Below, piece by piece: positions 30,501-41,815 of a stretch of DNA of 64,000 nucleotides (its first letter is position 1; every line of letters begins with the position of its first letter). The DNA comes from Pempheris klunzingeri (taxonomy: Eukaryota > Chordata > Actinopteri > Acropomatiformes > Pempheridae). The stretch spans positions 14,805,915 to 14,869,914 of the forward strand of contig NC_092032.1 of the NCBI RefSeq assembly GCF_042242105.1, given 5' to 3'. The notes under the pieces were generated by a model, which was not told the DNA's origin, did no database searches, and saw only the letters and a program-made list of their open reading frames with translations. The position numbers and the translations under genes are program-made.

Positions 30501-33500
30501 GTGTTCAGGAAGCTTGTTCCATCGGTGTGGAGCATAGAAACTAAAAAGAGGAGGGATTTTACCTGGTAGCATTCACAGGCTTGTTGTTGCATGGCTCCCA
30601 TGTATTACTGTCCACAATACTCCCCTCAATGTAGTATCCCACCAACTCTTTGGCATCATGGGACGCTTCCCAAGACACGACGACCGATGTGTCTGTGTTT
30701 CTGGTGGGGACTACTTTGCCTGGGGCAGATGGGATATCTGTGGACCACAATATTCAACATTAAAGGTGCAATGTGAAACAAACTGAATTCTCCTTGTTTC
30801 ACCCTTCCCTCAGGAGAAACTACCATAGCCTTTGTAAATAATAAGTGTGATCCTCCATTGGTCAAAAATTGGATTTTCAAACTTCTCACAACACAAAAGA
30901 ACAACCACTTGTTGTTGAAACACTGCTGCTGTTATGACTCATTAATGTATGTTTGTGTGTTTTCTGACCAAGCTTGTCTCCAACAGTTGTGGCCTCGGTT
31001 GGGTCCGATGGCTCGCCGACACCGGCAGAGTTGCAGCAGCGAACACGGAAGCAGTAGGACTTCCCCTCGGAGAGATCGAACAGCGCAAAGCGAGGAGACT
31101 TGACGGGGATCTCTGTGTTCACCCTCTGCCAGCTGTCTGTGCCTGAGACACACTGACAAACACAGATAACTGGGTAAAAATCTATCAACTTTAGTTGCAG
31201 TTTGTGTTTTAGTGTTTCCTTTAATAGATAACATGTAATAATATGTTGTTAAGTAGGTGTAATTTACCTTTTCCACGTAGTACATGACACCTTCAAGGCC
31301 TTTCTCTCCAGGTGGTTTCCAGCTCAGCACCACGTAGTTCTTGGTTGCTTCTGTCACCTGCAGCTCACGAGGTCTGCCAGGAACAATGCCCTCTGACGGT
31401 CAAAGGGTAAAGAGTTAGGTCTCCTTAGGGTGTCATGGATATGACTGAGTATAAATCATGGTATTAAAAAGGAGATTTCTCACCAGCAGGTTCCTCCTCT
31501 GTGACAATGATTTGACCAGTCCAGGGAGCAGAGGTACCTGACAGCAAGTAGATGATCATCATGTAAACGTTTTTTTTTCCAAGTTCTAACATTTCTATAT
31601 TTTGCTCCATTTTCAAATCAAAATCTGTGTTTCTGACCAGATGTTTATCTGTGAAACTGTGTACAAGCCTTAGAAACATTTAAAACCACACAGAAACCAA
31701 GAAAATAACATTCTTAAACAATTAATACAATTTCATCACTGTTTCATGTAGCTGTTATCTGCAAATATCAATGTATCAGCCAACAAATACATTTTCCTAA
31801 CTTTCTTTCTACTGTTTTACTGTAGTTAAAAAAAAAAGAATGAATGAATGGGAGTCTGGGAGGCTGTGCTTCGACCACACATACATTTGAAGCTGCAGTA
31901 CCTCTCATGCGGGCGCGGTCAGCTGGGTCCATGGCCGCCACCGGCTCAGAGACTCTGGACGGGTGGCTCATGCCACCCTTGTTGACAGCGCGCACACGGA
32001 AGGTGTAGGAACGTCCCTCCACCAGGCCAGTGACGGGGAAACGGGCAAACTTAATCGGAGTGTCATTGCACTGGATCCAGTGGTTGGTTCCAACCTCACA
32101 TCTGTACACATAGTACATGATAAATCTCATATACTTTTGTTTTCACTGAAACGTAGGAATATATGTATTGATAAGCAGTTCATCACGTATTGCTCTGTTA
32201 TTTTCACACTTAGCACTTATCAGTGAAATTGTCACCAATGCTGCATTGTGACACCTTGATTGACACACTGGCTGACCTGTCCACAAAGTAGCCCAAGATG
32301 GAGGTGTCTCCATCGACAGCTGGCTGCTTCCAGGACACAATGATGTAATCCTTATTGGCATCCAGACAGCGCACATCCAGAGGGGCACCGGGAGCTCCCT
32401 CAACCTCAGCATCAGCATCTAACACAAACAGTAACAACATTACTCCATTGTTTCTTCATATTTCTTCATTTCTTTGAGCCAAACATTTGTCTGTATTGAG
32501 GGTGGGTGTTTTAAAGTCAGCTTTGTCCTGTGATGAACTGTGGAGCTGCAGGGCTTGATGCCAGGAATGCTTCTGGTCCTCAAGTCAAACACAAGCCAGG
32601 AGTCAATCAGCAGCAGGAGGACAGAATTAGCAGCAGCCCGCCCCAGAGTGAAAGGGGATAAGAGAGGGGCCTCTTAAAGAAACATTAGGGTAAAGCCAGG
32701 GCACCTAGTAACGCCCGCACTATAGACAAGACTGGCATCATCATGAAAAAGCGAACATGTGCACATGTGAATGTAGCCTATATTTTACAACCATGACATA
32801 GACATGACAATAGATCAAAACATTTTAAAATATGACTTCTCTTAATATTGCAACTTTAGCATGGCAGGCCTGATACAGCCAGAGGAGATAAATAAGAGGA
32901 TAATTGTAACGACAAAGAGCAGTAAGGAAACTGGGCAGCCTTTTGTTTCTCCTTGAAGCAGTTATGTCCAGCATCTATCAGCCAGAGTCATTCCATAGCT
33001 GAGCTCTCTGAGAATAGCCCGACTGCAGCCGGGCTCTTATAGCGTTTTGTTATGGAGACTGTACCTGGCCTCCTCTTTACTGGGCAACCATGAGCCGTAA
33101 CAGGGGGGACAACAGGGTCTATTTTCTGGCATGTTCATAATCTACATGTGTAGAAGCCGGGGCTTTAAAGGTCAGATTGTCTCTGAAGCAAACATAAGCT
33201 TCACTGACCACTTTTTCCATGGTATTCAAACAGATGCCAGGGAGTTGCCACCCTGGTGTGTCTCTATTAGAGATATCCTATTTAAAACCCCTCACTCAAA
33301 TTCAGATACTTTGACTATGTGGTATAGTAATCAGGTGCCAGAGGACATGCTGTTGTGACTTTGACCTTTACTGTTGACACACTTGATAAAAACAAAGTTG
33401 GGGGAATCAGGCTGCATTAAGCTTGTGTTGACTGGGTGAAAATGTCTGTGGGGAGATATCTTAGATACATAACATTTTATAGAATTAAAGGCTTGGGGTC

Positions 33501-36500
33501 CTAAATGTGCTTGAAATGCGATTTGAACAGTGGACAGCGTGGATATGAATGAGTCAGAGCCCTCTGAGGGAGCGTCAGGCCTGGAGGCAACATTTGAGCA
33601 AGATGTAGGTAGCTATTTAGGACAATAGCGGTTGATTTGGGGCTAATTCATAGTGAGCTGTTCCTAAATACCTAAAGAACAAAAAGATAAGATAAGACAA
33701 CTTACAATAATACTTGAAACAGTAATCCCTCATCTAGTGAGCGACTGAGAGTCTTCTAACTTTTACTGACAAGTTAACATGCAGGGAAGGTGTACCCACC
33801 TCTGACAAAGACATAGGCTGAGTAGGTTTCGTATCCAGACTTGGTGGTGACACGCAGGGTGTAGAGCCCTTCGTCCTCCTTGTTGAGGTGTGTGAGCGTC
33901 AGCGTGGCTCGATCTCCACTCCAGTGCATGTGGTGCCATTTAGAAGGAGACAGCAAAACATCTGGAAAAAAAAGATGGAGGGTCAAAAGGAAGGTAAAAC
34001 AATATACTGAAAAGCTTAAATTATACAAAACAACTGTACTAATTCCGTGCTTTTTTTTTAAATGCAGGGTATCCCAACCAAAATAATGCATGCGTAACGT
34101 CTTTCTTGCTTATTAGAAAAATAATGAATTTGAAATCTCCATTATCCTAGTGTTATTCACACAGGCTTCAGGTTTGCAGTGGCAATAGTCTACAGCTTGA
34201 AGTCATCTGCTTACCGTCTCTGTACCACTGGACCTCTGGCTGGTAGCGATGCAGGGCGGGGTAAATGATGACTGTACACCCCAGACTCATGGTCTCACCC
34301 TCTCTTCCGAACGATACACCAAACTTATCAACAATGTGAGTCTTGAAGGTGATGCCATACTCAGACACTGGGCCGTCTACAGACAGAGCGTGGGGCAGCA
34401 GAGTCAGAGCTTGGAACATGCAAACGGTCTGCATTCGAATAGCAGATAAGAGGAAAGACTACTGTACTCAAATCAAGTGGAAGAACAAAACACTGCACTG
34501 TAAAAGAAGCACAACAATATCACATCAATAATCAAGCCCCCCTTGCCTCAAAAAAAAAAACATGAACAATAAGCTAAGTCAAAACTTTTCAGCCAGACAG
34601 AAGAAAGTGGGGAAGAGAGCACATAGTTAAAAATAAAGGAGGACAAGCAAATACAGAGCAAAAGAGTGACTCTGAAACATAAGTACAGTGCTCGCAAAAA
34701 GAAGTGGTCATGCATTAAACAGTGAAGCACAAGAGACAATAATATCCTGTACTGAAAATACTGAATATTCAGTGAGTTGTTGAATTAGTTAGAAAAATGA
34801 ATAATTCTACTAATTTCTAATTACTAATTCTCTAAAAATCTATTTTGCAACAATGTTCTACTTTTATCAATACATTCCACTTCCAAGTCTTTATCAGTTA
34901 AAGTAGACACTATCAAATGGAGACATTATGTATTCTCATTTAATGAGAAAATCAAAATCAAATACTGCCTCAGTAGTTCCTGTACATCTTGCACCATCCT
35001 TCTACCAATGAGAACTATTGCCTATGAAGGTTGCGTACACGCAGACATTGTTGATGCACACAAAGCGCAAGAGTTTCAGCCTGAAATGCTGAAAAATGTG
35101 TACATTTTTCACAGTGAGGGAGAATACCGTGAACTCTAAATTTCTACACAGACAAGGGTGGCCATGCATCGACATTTAGTCAGTGGAAACATCAAGTTCA
35201 CCAAAACGATTTCAAACCAGATTCCTGTGACCCTGTTACCTTCAGCAGTGGCCCCTGCATTGTCGCCGCAGCATCAAAGAAACAAAAGAGTTGTTAGTGC
35301 AGAAGCACCCAGTGTCCTCACAGCACCCAAACCCCCCACACCCCCCTCATCACTGCAGGTCAGTCATGTATGAGCAGTTATCCATTACCCAGCATGAGTA
35401 ATGTTGATAATACTATGGAATTATTTTTGTAAATGCATGATAACATTAAAGATGCATTATTTTAAAACGTGGTATGACAAACTCACAGAGCATTGTTACA
35501 CTATTGCTAAGCTTTGTGGAGCCCCTTTCAGCCTCTTTTAGCCCAGTGTTTTAGTTTTACAGCCAGAAAGGAAATTTGCTGCTCAGTCTCATTGCTCTCA
35601 TTAACTCTGCTTCCAGCAGCGGAGGGCAGGTGTTTTCAGCAAATAGGCTCTGACAAAGCAGCTGTACATTACATGCACGATGAAAACAGCAGAAAAACAA
35701 GATCAGCATCCAGATGGTGAGGAGAATAAAACATTTTGTAGCTAAATACCCAGGTATTTTTCTCAAGAGATGGTGGAGACCTATAAGAGAGCTATAAGGA
35801 GGGTCAATTTATGATTAACATTCATCAGGTAGCTATAGAAATCACTCTAAATGGATGCTTCAGCATCTGCTGGATGCGTAAATGAGTAATTGTTAGCCAT
35901 AACGCTTAATAAGATGAAACTCTGCTTTCCAGCTTGTTCTTCTGCCCTCTAGTGGCTATGAATTAAATAATGCAGTTTTAATTCCACAACAATAAAATAA
36001 ATGTACACTTACGTCTGGGTGCTGGCAGGGATTCATCAATTTCTCCCTTGAACCCTATGGAGAATAGCAGCAGGCACTATCAATACATACACAGTGGTTA
36101 AGTCATCACTTAGTTCCAGGTTTTGAGACCTATTGCAATGAGAAGGTATTACCAAGAAAACCTTTAAAACTATTTCTGGAAACTTGATTTTACTGATTTA
36201 TAGTTTAACTTATAGTTTTCTTGTGATTTACAATCATTTTGTCATCATGAGGAACAGTTTTGAGCTTCGTATCATTGGTGTGGGATGGTTTTAAACCTAC
36301 TCTTGACAACGACGGAGGCAAAGACAGACAGCTCTCCCTGGGAGTTCATGGCAGAGACACGATACTGCGCCGTGTCATCAAAATCACATCTGAAAGAGGA
36401 GAGCATCAGGTGATCAATGTCTATGATACGCACATTCTATCTCTTAAGGATTCACGTGTGCAGTGCCTTTCCCCCTCCTCAACCTCAGCCCTCTCAACCA

Positions 36501-39500
36501 TGTAAATAATACCAACTATGTGAGCCCTGACTGTAAAGAGTTCCATAACTCCCAGCCAGAAATACTCATGCAATAAATAGACACCACTGGTGATGTCATA
36601 TGCACCAGGTGGTGCTGGTCTCTGTACATAAAAGCATCTGTTGTGTGTTGTACATATACTAACAGTCAGACCACAGATGACATATTCCACTAATTCGTGA
36701 TCTCTTTTGTTGCTCCTAGTGAGGTTTGGTTGCTTTCGAAATGGTCTCAGCTATCTTTAGAGACATGCTCTTTGTTATCTGCAGCAGTTAAGGAAAAAAT
36801 GTGGCTCTTCTCTTATTCGCAGTCGGACAGTGACAAGTTAAAGGCAGGGATAAAGGCAGATATCAACATGACCATGCCACACATAGCACTGACATGTTAT
36901 GGATGTTAAACTGTGGTACAAGATGTTTCAGCTGCTTTTAGAGAAGAATTTATTTTGAGATCTGCAGAGAGGAGAGGCTACACTTACTTGTTAATTTCCA
37001 GACAGTGCACGTTGTATTTGCTCTCAACTGTATACTTGCCAGGGTTGGCAAGTGGGTCAATTGACACATTGTTTTTGTACCTTGTAGCGGGAAGAAGAAA
37101 ACGTGAAAGAGGACAGACCAAAGGAAACAGAAAGAACATGAAAAGGATGAAACAGAAGAGGAAAACAATATAGCAATGGGAATTAGATGGAGCTCAAAGG
37201 AATGAGCAGGATGTTGAGATGACAGAGAGGATAGATTTGAGGTAAAGTTATGGGTGACGTGTCTGTGACCTACCAGACGACCCGTGGGTCGGGCCAACCA
37301 CTGACAGTGCAGTGCAGCCGCACACACTGTTTCTCCCACACGGTGTGGGAGCGTGGTTTAATCACAAACTCCGGGGGATGCATCAGGCTGTCTTCGTTCA
37401 TGCGCTTAAAGTGTTCCTCGTGTTCATGGATCTGCAAACCAAACAGTACTTAAGCATTAAGTCACTCAGGACAACTGTACCTTTGCCATAAACTAATAAA
37501 CCAAACAGAAAAAAAATAAAAATCCCCATAACTTCCCAAGAAATTCACAATGCATGGTTGAAGCAAAAACAAAGCTTTGGCATACACGAATTGAGCAAGC
37601 TCCCAAAATATCTTTTTTTTTAATTTTTTACACATGCAGGATGTATGCACTTTTCATCATTACACATGTTATGAGTGTGAGTGTGTGTTGCTCCTAGCGA
37701 GGGGTGCTGAAGCCTAGTTGTGCATCCAGAAGCTAATCACATAATATGACAACACCACTGGGACACTGCTTCCCTGTGTCTCCAGAAACATGATCTCCTG
37801 AGGAATTTGTCGCCCAGCAGTAAGGCTATCTGGCAGAGTGGAGACAGGCGAATACACTAAGGGGGTCACTGCAGCTTTTATGATGCTCAATGAATGGTTG
37901 GGTGCTACATCACATAATCACCCTGGGACATAAATAACTCCCTTGTGGAAGGAGTAGTAACAACCACTTAACCACAGGCACTTGGCGTTCCTAACCAGTA
38001 CTACACTTAATTATGCTCACTTATGTGACTATGCAGATAAAATAATTATGTTATGTAGCCTAATATTAAGTTTAGATTATAGATTTTCTTTTCACAAGTT
38101 CTCACAAGATTTCATAAGTAACAAATGATGGTCGAAGATTTCATGAAACAGAATAGTCTGCTGTTGGATCACATGTAACAAAAGACATGAAAGAGCGTGG
38201 TCTCCTGTGATGTCACAGGTAGAGTAGGCCAGTCTGTGACATCACTAAGCATGAAGTCTGTTTCGAGGAACTAAAACAGTCTGTGATGTCTTTAAACAAA
38301 ATTGTGTATTGTGATGTCACAAGAAACAAAAACAAAAGAACCAGAAAGGACTACTGTGAAGTCACAAGTAACTAAAGCCACACAGTGACATCATGTTGGT
38401 TGCTATGGGTACGAAAAGCCAGTCAGTGATGTCACGAAAGGAGAGCGGCTTCGCGTCACACACAATCATGTCACTGATGTCCTTTGGTGTAAAGATAATA
38501 AGCACTTATCCACGTTGTTGTTAACGTCTTTGACTCCCTGTGTGACCTCAGGAGAGTTACATGTAGAATTCCCCCACTGACCCTTTTGTTCAGGGAGATG
38601 CGTTGGGCTGACTCGCGCATGGCCTCCCTCCTGGAGATCTGCTCTGACCTCTCCATCTCCAGGCCACTGGTGAACAAGTCCCTGGAAGCCATGTATGCAG
38701 CAGTGTCCCTCACCCTTGCTTCCCCTGTGTTCGATAATCCTGTGGCAAACTCTTGACTAGGAGTTTGCAGAGCAGAGCAGAGCAGAGCCAGGGATGGATG
38801 TGGGGAGTAAGGCACATCATTAAAACCGAAATAACTTTTGGATGTTACAAAAATAAGGACATCCAGATTTACATGGTGAAGAATTTATTACCTGCCCCTG
38901 AAGATAGGCACTACATAGCCGATGATTTGGTTCTCTTTATCCACAGCCAAGTAAGTTGGCTTGGCTCTCTTTGGTTCAGGGCTCAGTCTGCGCGCCTCCA
39001 GCCCAGAATGTGAAGACACTTTAAGTCTGGGACATATAGGACACCGTCAGCCTGGCACCCAGCCAGACAGTGCAACTAATAACATCAACATGTGAGGATG
39101 AAGCAAAGGTGAGGGTAGATGAGTTGTAGACGATGGTTCAGTGGGAGAGGTGGTTTAGTTTTGATTATTTCACATTTTTACACTTCTGCAATAATTACGT
39201 TTTCACAAACAAAAAAGGCTATCTGATATCAAAGACCATATCCACTGAAAATAGTTATTTTTCAATCACCAACAGACCCAAACAACACTTTTGCTGCAAC
39301 CTAACAGGATGGTAACATATACCAGAGCCACAGATCTGGCACTACACCTGATATTATTGCCCAAACAAGTCATATAGCATCTGCAAATCTTTATAGATCA
39401 CATACAATAATCCATAATGATACCACAGTTATTTCCCTCTTTGTGTTTCTTCAGATGCATTTAAGAAAGGGATGTCAAGTAGAGTAATAGCAATGTGGAA

Positions 39501-41106
39501 ACACTATCTGCAGCCCTTAGAGACTTGGGGGTGGGGGCTCAGGATGAGATAACGTGAACATGATAAGGAGGCGAGAGCGAGATGGGTGACAGGGCAAATG
39601 CCCTCATTTCTCCTGCTTCTATCTGGGTCACTGTTCCTTTATCTCTGACCATTTACATTCTCATTACTTTCCAGGATCAGAGCCGCAACAACTCGCATTA
39701 AAATAGATTATAAAATGGGGGCTTCGTTTTCGTTACTGAAATCCAGTAACGGTTATCCCATGTAACAAATACAGTGATCTTTGCAACATTATCATAAGCA
39801 CCCTGGCTGCTAAATCATCATCACATCATAACGCTACTTTCCTCACCTCAGCACACATTCAGTGGCTGGTGGGCCGCCTGGTGGGCTGCTTGGCTACAAG
39901 TGTAAAAGCAAAGATCAGACGGCGTTAGTAAAACCTAAGCCCTCTGACCTGTTCACACTCTCCAGGCCAGTGTATTTAAAGACCTGCCAGGCACTATTAA
40001 AGATAGGATCTTGTTTTACCATTCCCAGGATGATAAAGTTGTGGCAAATCAGACACTTGAAAAGCACTGTTTTAGTGACAGAGAATCACATTATCACATT
40101 GTTTGGAGAAGTCAGATAGAAAACCAAGCCACCTGACTCATAATTTTCATTTTGTTTGCAGTATTTGTTGATTTTTTAAACCAACTCTCTCCTCTCAAAG
40201 TTACTGCTTCTTCATATTAATGTATTGCTTTAACATCTAACAACAAACACAGACACTAAAAGAAACTCATTTGACCCATGTATGTTCTCTTAGCAATGCA
40301 TTCAACAGAAATGACCTCTAATGAGCAACAACTCTTCTTGGGTCTATTCAAAATAAAAGGAAGCAACTGAGTTTCCACGACGTTATAATAAAGGTAAATG
40401 CTGTCAGACTTTAAAGATATTAAATCCACAACACAGGGGTTCAGATTTCAAGTGGACAAGACACCTTGCTTTCCCTCCAACATGGTATGCACAGGTCAGG
40501 ATGCTATTTCAGTCTAAGGCATATACCATAACTCCACCATTACATAACAGTGCATTTTCTTAAAGTTTATTTAACAAAGGGTTCTGCTCTGAATGGAGCC
40601 AAAACGAGCCAAAAACTAAAAAACTTTACTGAAAAACTTGCTTTTCATAATCAGTTTAGTTGTTTAGGAATATGTGTGTTAAATTTGTCAGCATGCGTAA
40701 GCCGCCATGCGAAGAGCTTCATGCAGGATTCAGAGCTGTTTCAGGCCAGTGATCCTCAGGTGTGTGTGAGGGTTGATCAAAGTGAAAGATGACTGTTAGC
40801 AGGAAAGATGATCCCAAAGCTGTGACAGGGAAGTGGTCCAACAGGAGTGATGGAAGTAAACCTGATCAGGTGGGTTGGATGACGGTGTTAAGGGAGGCTT
40901 TCCTGTGACATAGAAGTGGACTGATGAAGGTATGATCCTCTTCCTCCTCCTTACCCCCTGCTCCTGCTGGCGGCGGACGTGCTGCTGCTAGCACTATACA
41001 TGCTGCTGGACTGGTACTGGCTCAGTTTAGACTGTGTCTCCTTGCTACGGTAGCCACGGTCATAGTGGCGATGGTGCTTCTGGTAGAAGGGTAGAGATCC
41101 AGACAT
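19793..41106 (-). CDS. myom1: Myomesin-1, sarcomeric M-band protein (complete, 38 proposed coding exons)
   Basis: Myomesin-1 crosslinks thick filaments and titin in the M-band. The start, MSGSLPFYQKHHRHYD, matches the MYOM1 N-terminus, and the end is SVFIPDEAGGKKK. Order: unique N-terminus, Ig My2-My3, five FnIII domains (My4-My8), Ig My9-My13; EH insert between My6 and My7. About 1630 residues with EH. Exons, 5' to 3': 41106-40955, 39026-38892, 38756-38582, 37431-37274, 37080-36988, 36389-36301, 36054-36013, 35254-35240 (microexon, tentative), 34376-34215, 33961-33800, 32418-32277, 32101-31902, 31537-31484, 31392-31268, 31152-30969, 30737-30563, 30248-30127, 28420-27944 (EH), 26699-26503, 26407-26281, 25524-25340, 25261-25147, 25063-24907, 24665-24559, 24450-24406, 24305-24169, 24067-23923, 23487-23428, 23028-22961, 22871-22758, 21835-21748, 21665-21627, 21525-21420, 21127-20964, 20777-20741, 20531-20509, 20315-20260, 20053-19793. 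Phases agree throughout. The KQSTAS repeats of the human N-terminal region are missing. Confidence 0.96.
20078..20106. repeat. (CA)n microsatellite beside myom1 last-exon acceptor
   Basis: About 14 CA units. On the transcribed strand this is (TG)n ending about 24 nt before the acceptor of the last myom1 exon (20053). Confidence 0.95.
21145..21165. repeat. (CA)n microsatellite beside a myom1 acceptor
   Basis: About 10 CA units. On the transcribed strand this is (TG)n ending about 17 nt before the acceptor of the 21127-20964 exon. Confidence 0.95.
23105..23345. repeat. Interspersed repeat of fish genomes (myom1 intron)
   Basis: The phrases 'gattagtcaatcaacaggaa', 'aattaatcagttat', 'gatttgctggttccatcttc' and 'ctggtcagacaaaacaagac' are characteristic, from memory, of a widespread teleost interspersed repeat. 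It lies between the 23487-23428 and 23028-22961 exons. Confidence 0.6.
24790..24900. repeat. LINE/SINE-type 3' tail with (TTGA)n
   Basis: The text 'gtcttgagataactctgata', 'gaattggcgctgtagaaata' followed by tandem ATTG/TTGA (24881-24899) resembles the 3' tails of fish L2-type retroposons. It sits in a short myom1 intron. Confidence 0.6.
27505..27545. repeat. (GT)n microsatellite
   Basis: About 18 GT units in the myom1 intron between the EH exon and the 26699 exon. Confidence 0.95.
27944..28420 (-). other. myom1: EH-myomesin cassette exon of myom1
   Basis: The exon starts at acceptor CTGTAG|GGGGCGGCAT in phase 1, so the previous exon and this one read AIGGGIP, matching the first residues of the human EH segment (AIGGGVSP). 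It is 477 nt (159 residues) if the CAG|GTGAGC donor at 27944 is used, or 414 nt with the GTAAGT donor at 28007. Both lengths are multiples of three with phase 1 at each side, so inclusion, exclusion and both donors all keep the frame. The sequence is low-complexity, rich in Ser, Pro, Ala, Glu and Lys, with no globular fold, as expected for the elastic EH insert between FnIII domains My6 and My7. In vertebrates EH inclusion marks embryonic heart and slow or extraocular muscle. Confidence 0.85.
29637..29670. repeat. GGT-rich simple repeat
   Basis: Imperfect run of GGT/TGG trinucleotides in the myom1 intron preceding the EH exon. Confidence 0.85.
35240..35254 (-). other. myom1: Candidate 15-nt myom1 microexon
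   Basis: In the 1.6-kb intron between the 36054-36013 and 34376-34215 exons, the minus strand reads AATGCAG|15 nt|GTAACAGG. The 15 nt keep phase 1 on both sides and add five residues (R/GATAE/D context). Human MYOM1 has GAST at a similar place in the My2-My3 linker. The splice sites are plausible but short of proof. Confidence 0.35.
38200..38482. repeat. Minisatellite of GTGATGTCAC palindromes, period about 75 bp
   Basis: In myom1 intron 3, GTGATGTCAC or GTGACATCAC-type elements start at 38207, 38236, 38283, 38311, 38356, 38385 and 38426, and a partial one lies near 38474. Spacing alternates about 28 and 45 bases, giving a dimeric unit of 70-76 bp repeated about 3.5 times with strong divergence between the palindromes. 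Confidence 0.75.
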
Positions 41107-41606
41107 GCTGCAGGCCGCTCCTGGTACAAGCCCCGAGTTTCCAAGTTCCTTGCTGCCTATGTGCCTTTCTATGTGGGTAGTTAGTGTTCAGTTAGTGTAT
41201 ACCGTCTTGACTTTCATTGAATTTTAAACATTACAGACTTTTGGTGAAATCAGTAACTGTCTGCATTAACAAGCTGGCCATGCTTTCATTTACTTCAACA
41301 TGTTCTGCATAGTTGAACATGGATAGTTAATTTAGCTCTCAAGGTGTAAAACAAATAACGAACAAAATAACATGGAGAAATATATAATAAATCTATGCCA
41401 GCCAAAAACTGCATAATATTTCCTTGATTGAAAATATTTCTATACATTTTAGCGTTCATGGAACCTGTAAATTCAAACCTGCAACATCAGCTAGCAAGAC
41501 ATGATATAAGATTCAGGCAATCAGGCACTTTCTCAGCATGCTAAGACAGACATGTGCAACAGCTACAACCAGGTTTATCACATCTTATCCCTGCACAACA
41601 AGTGCC

Positions 41607-41755
41607 ACTTACCCTGGACAAAAAGCCACAAACTCCAAGCTTTAAAGGAAAAGACGGTCCAACTCCACACTTAAAGCTTGATATCCCAGCAAACCAACAG
41701 GTAGGTGCACACAGGGCTGCGGTCTACACAACAAAAATAATATTGGCCCTCGCCG
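41607..41755 (-). other. myom1: Candidate myom1 5' non-coding exon
   Basis: A strong donor, GTCCAGG|GTAAGTGG, lies at 41613/41612 on the minus strand, about 165 nt below a CArG/TATA-like element. It could splice to an acceptor (ACATAG) near 41160-41170, ahead of the start codon at 41106. The 5' boundary is an estimate. Confidence 0.4.
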
Positions 41756-41774
41756 GAGTGTCCAGGCAGCAGTC

Positions 41775-41815
41775 ACAGCCTTTTATGGTGAGGGTGGAGA
41801 TAAATATAGCTGAGA
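41775..41815 (-). promoter_or_regulatory. myom1: Putative myom1 muscle promoter: CArG box and MEF2-like site
   Basis: The minus strand reads CCATAAAAGG (plus 41779-41788), an exact CC(A/T)6GG CArG box for SRF that could also act as a TATA element. Upstream, CTATATTTAT (41801-41810 and one flanking base) matches the MEF2 consensus at nine of ten positions. Both elements recur in promoters of striated-muscle genes, and myomesin is such a gene. Confidence 0.5.
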
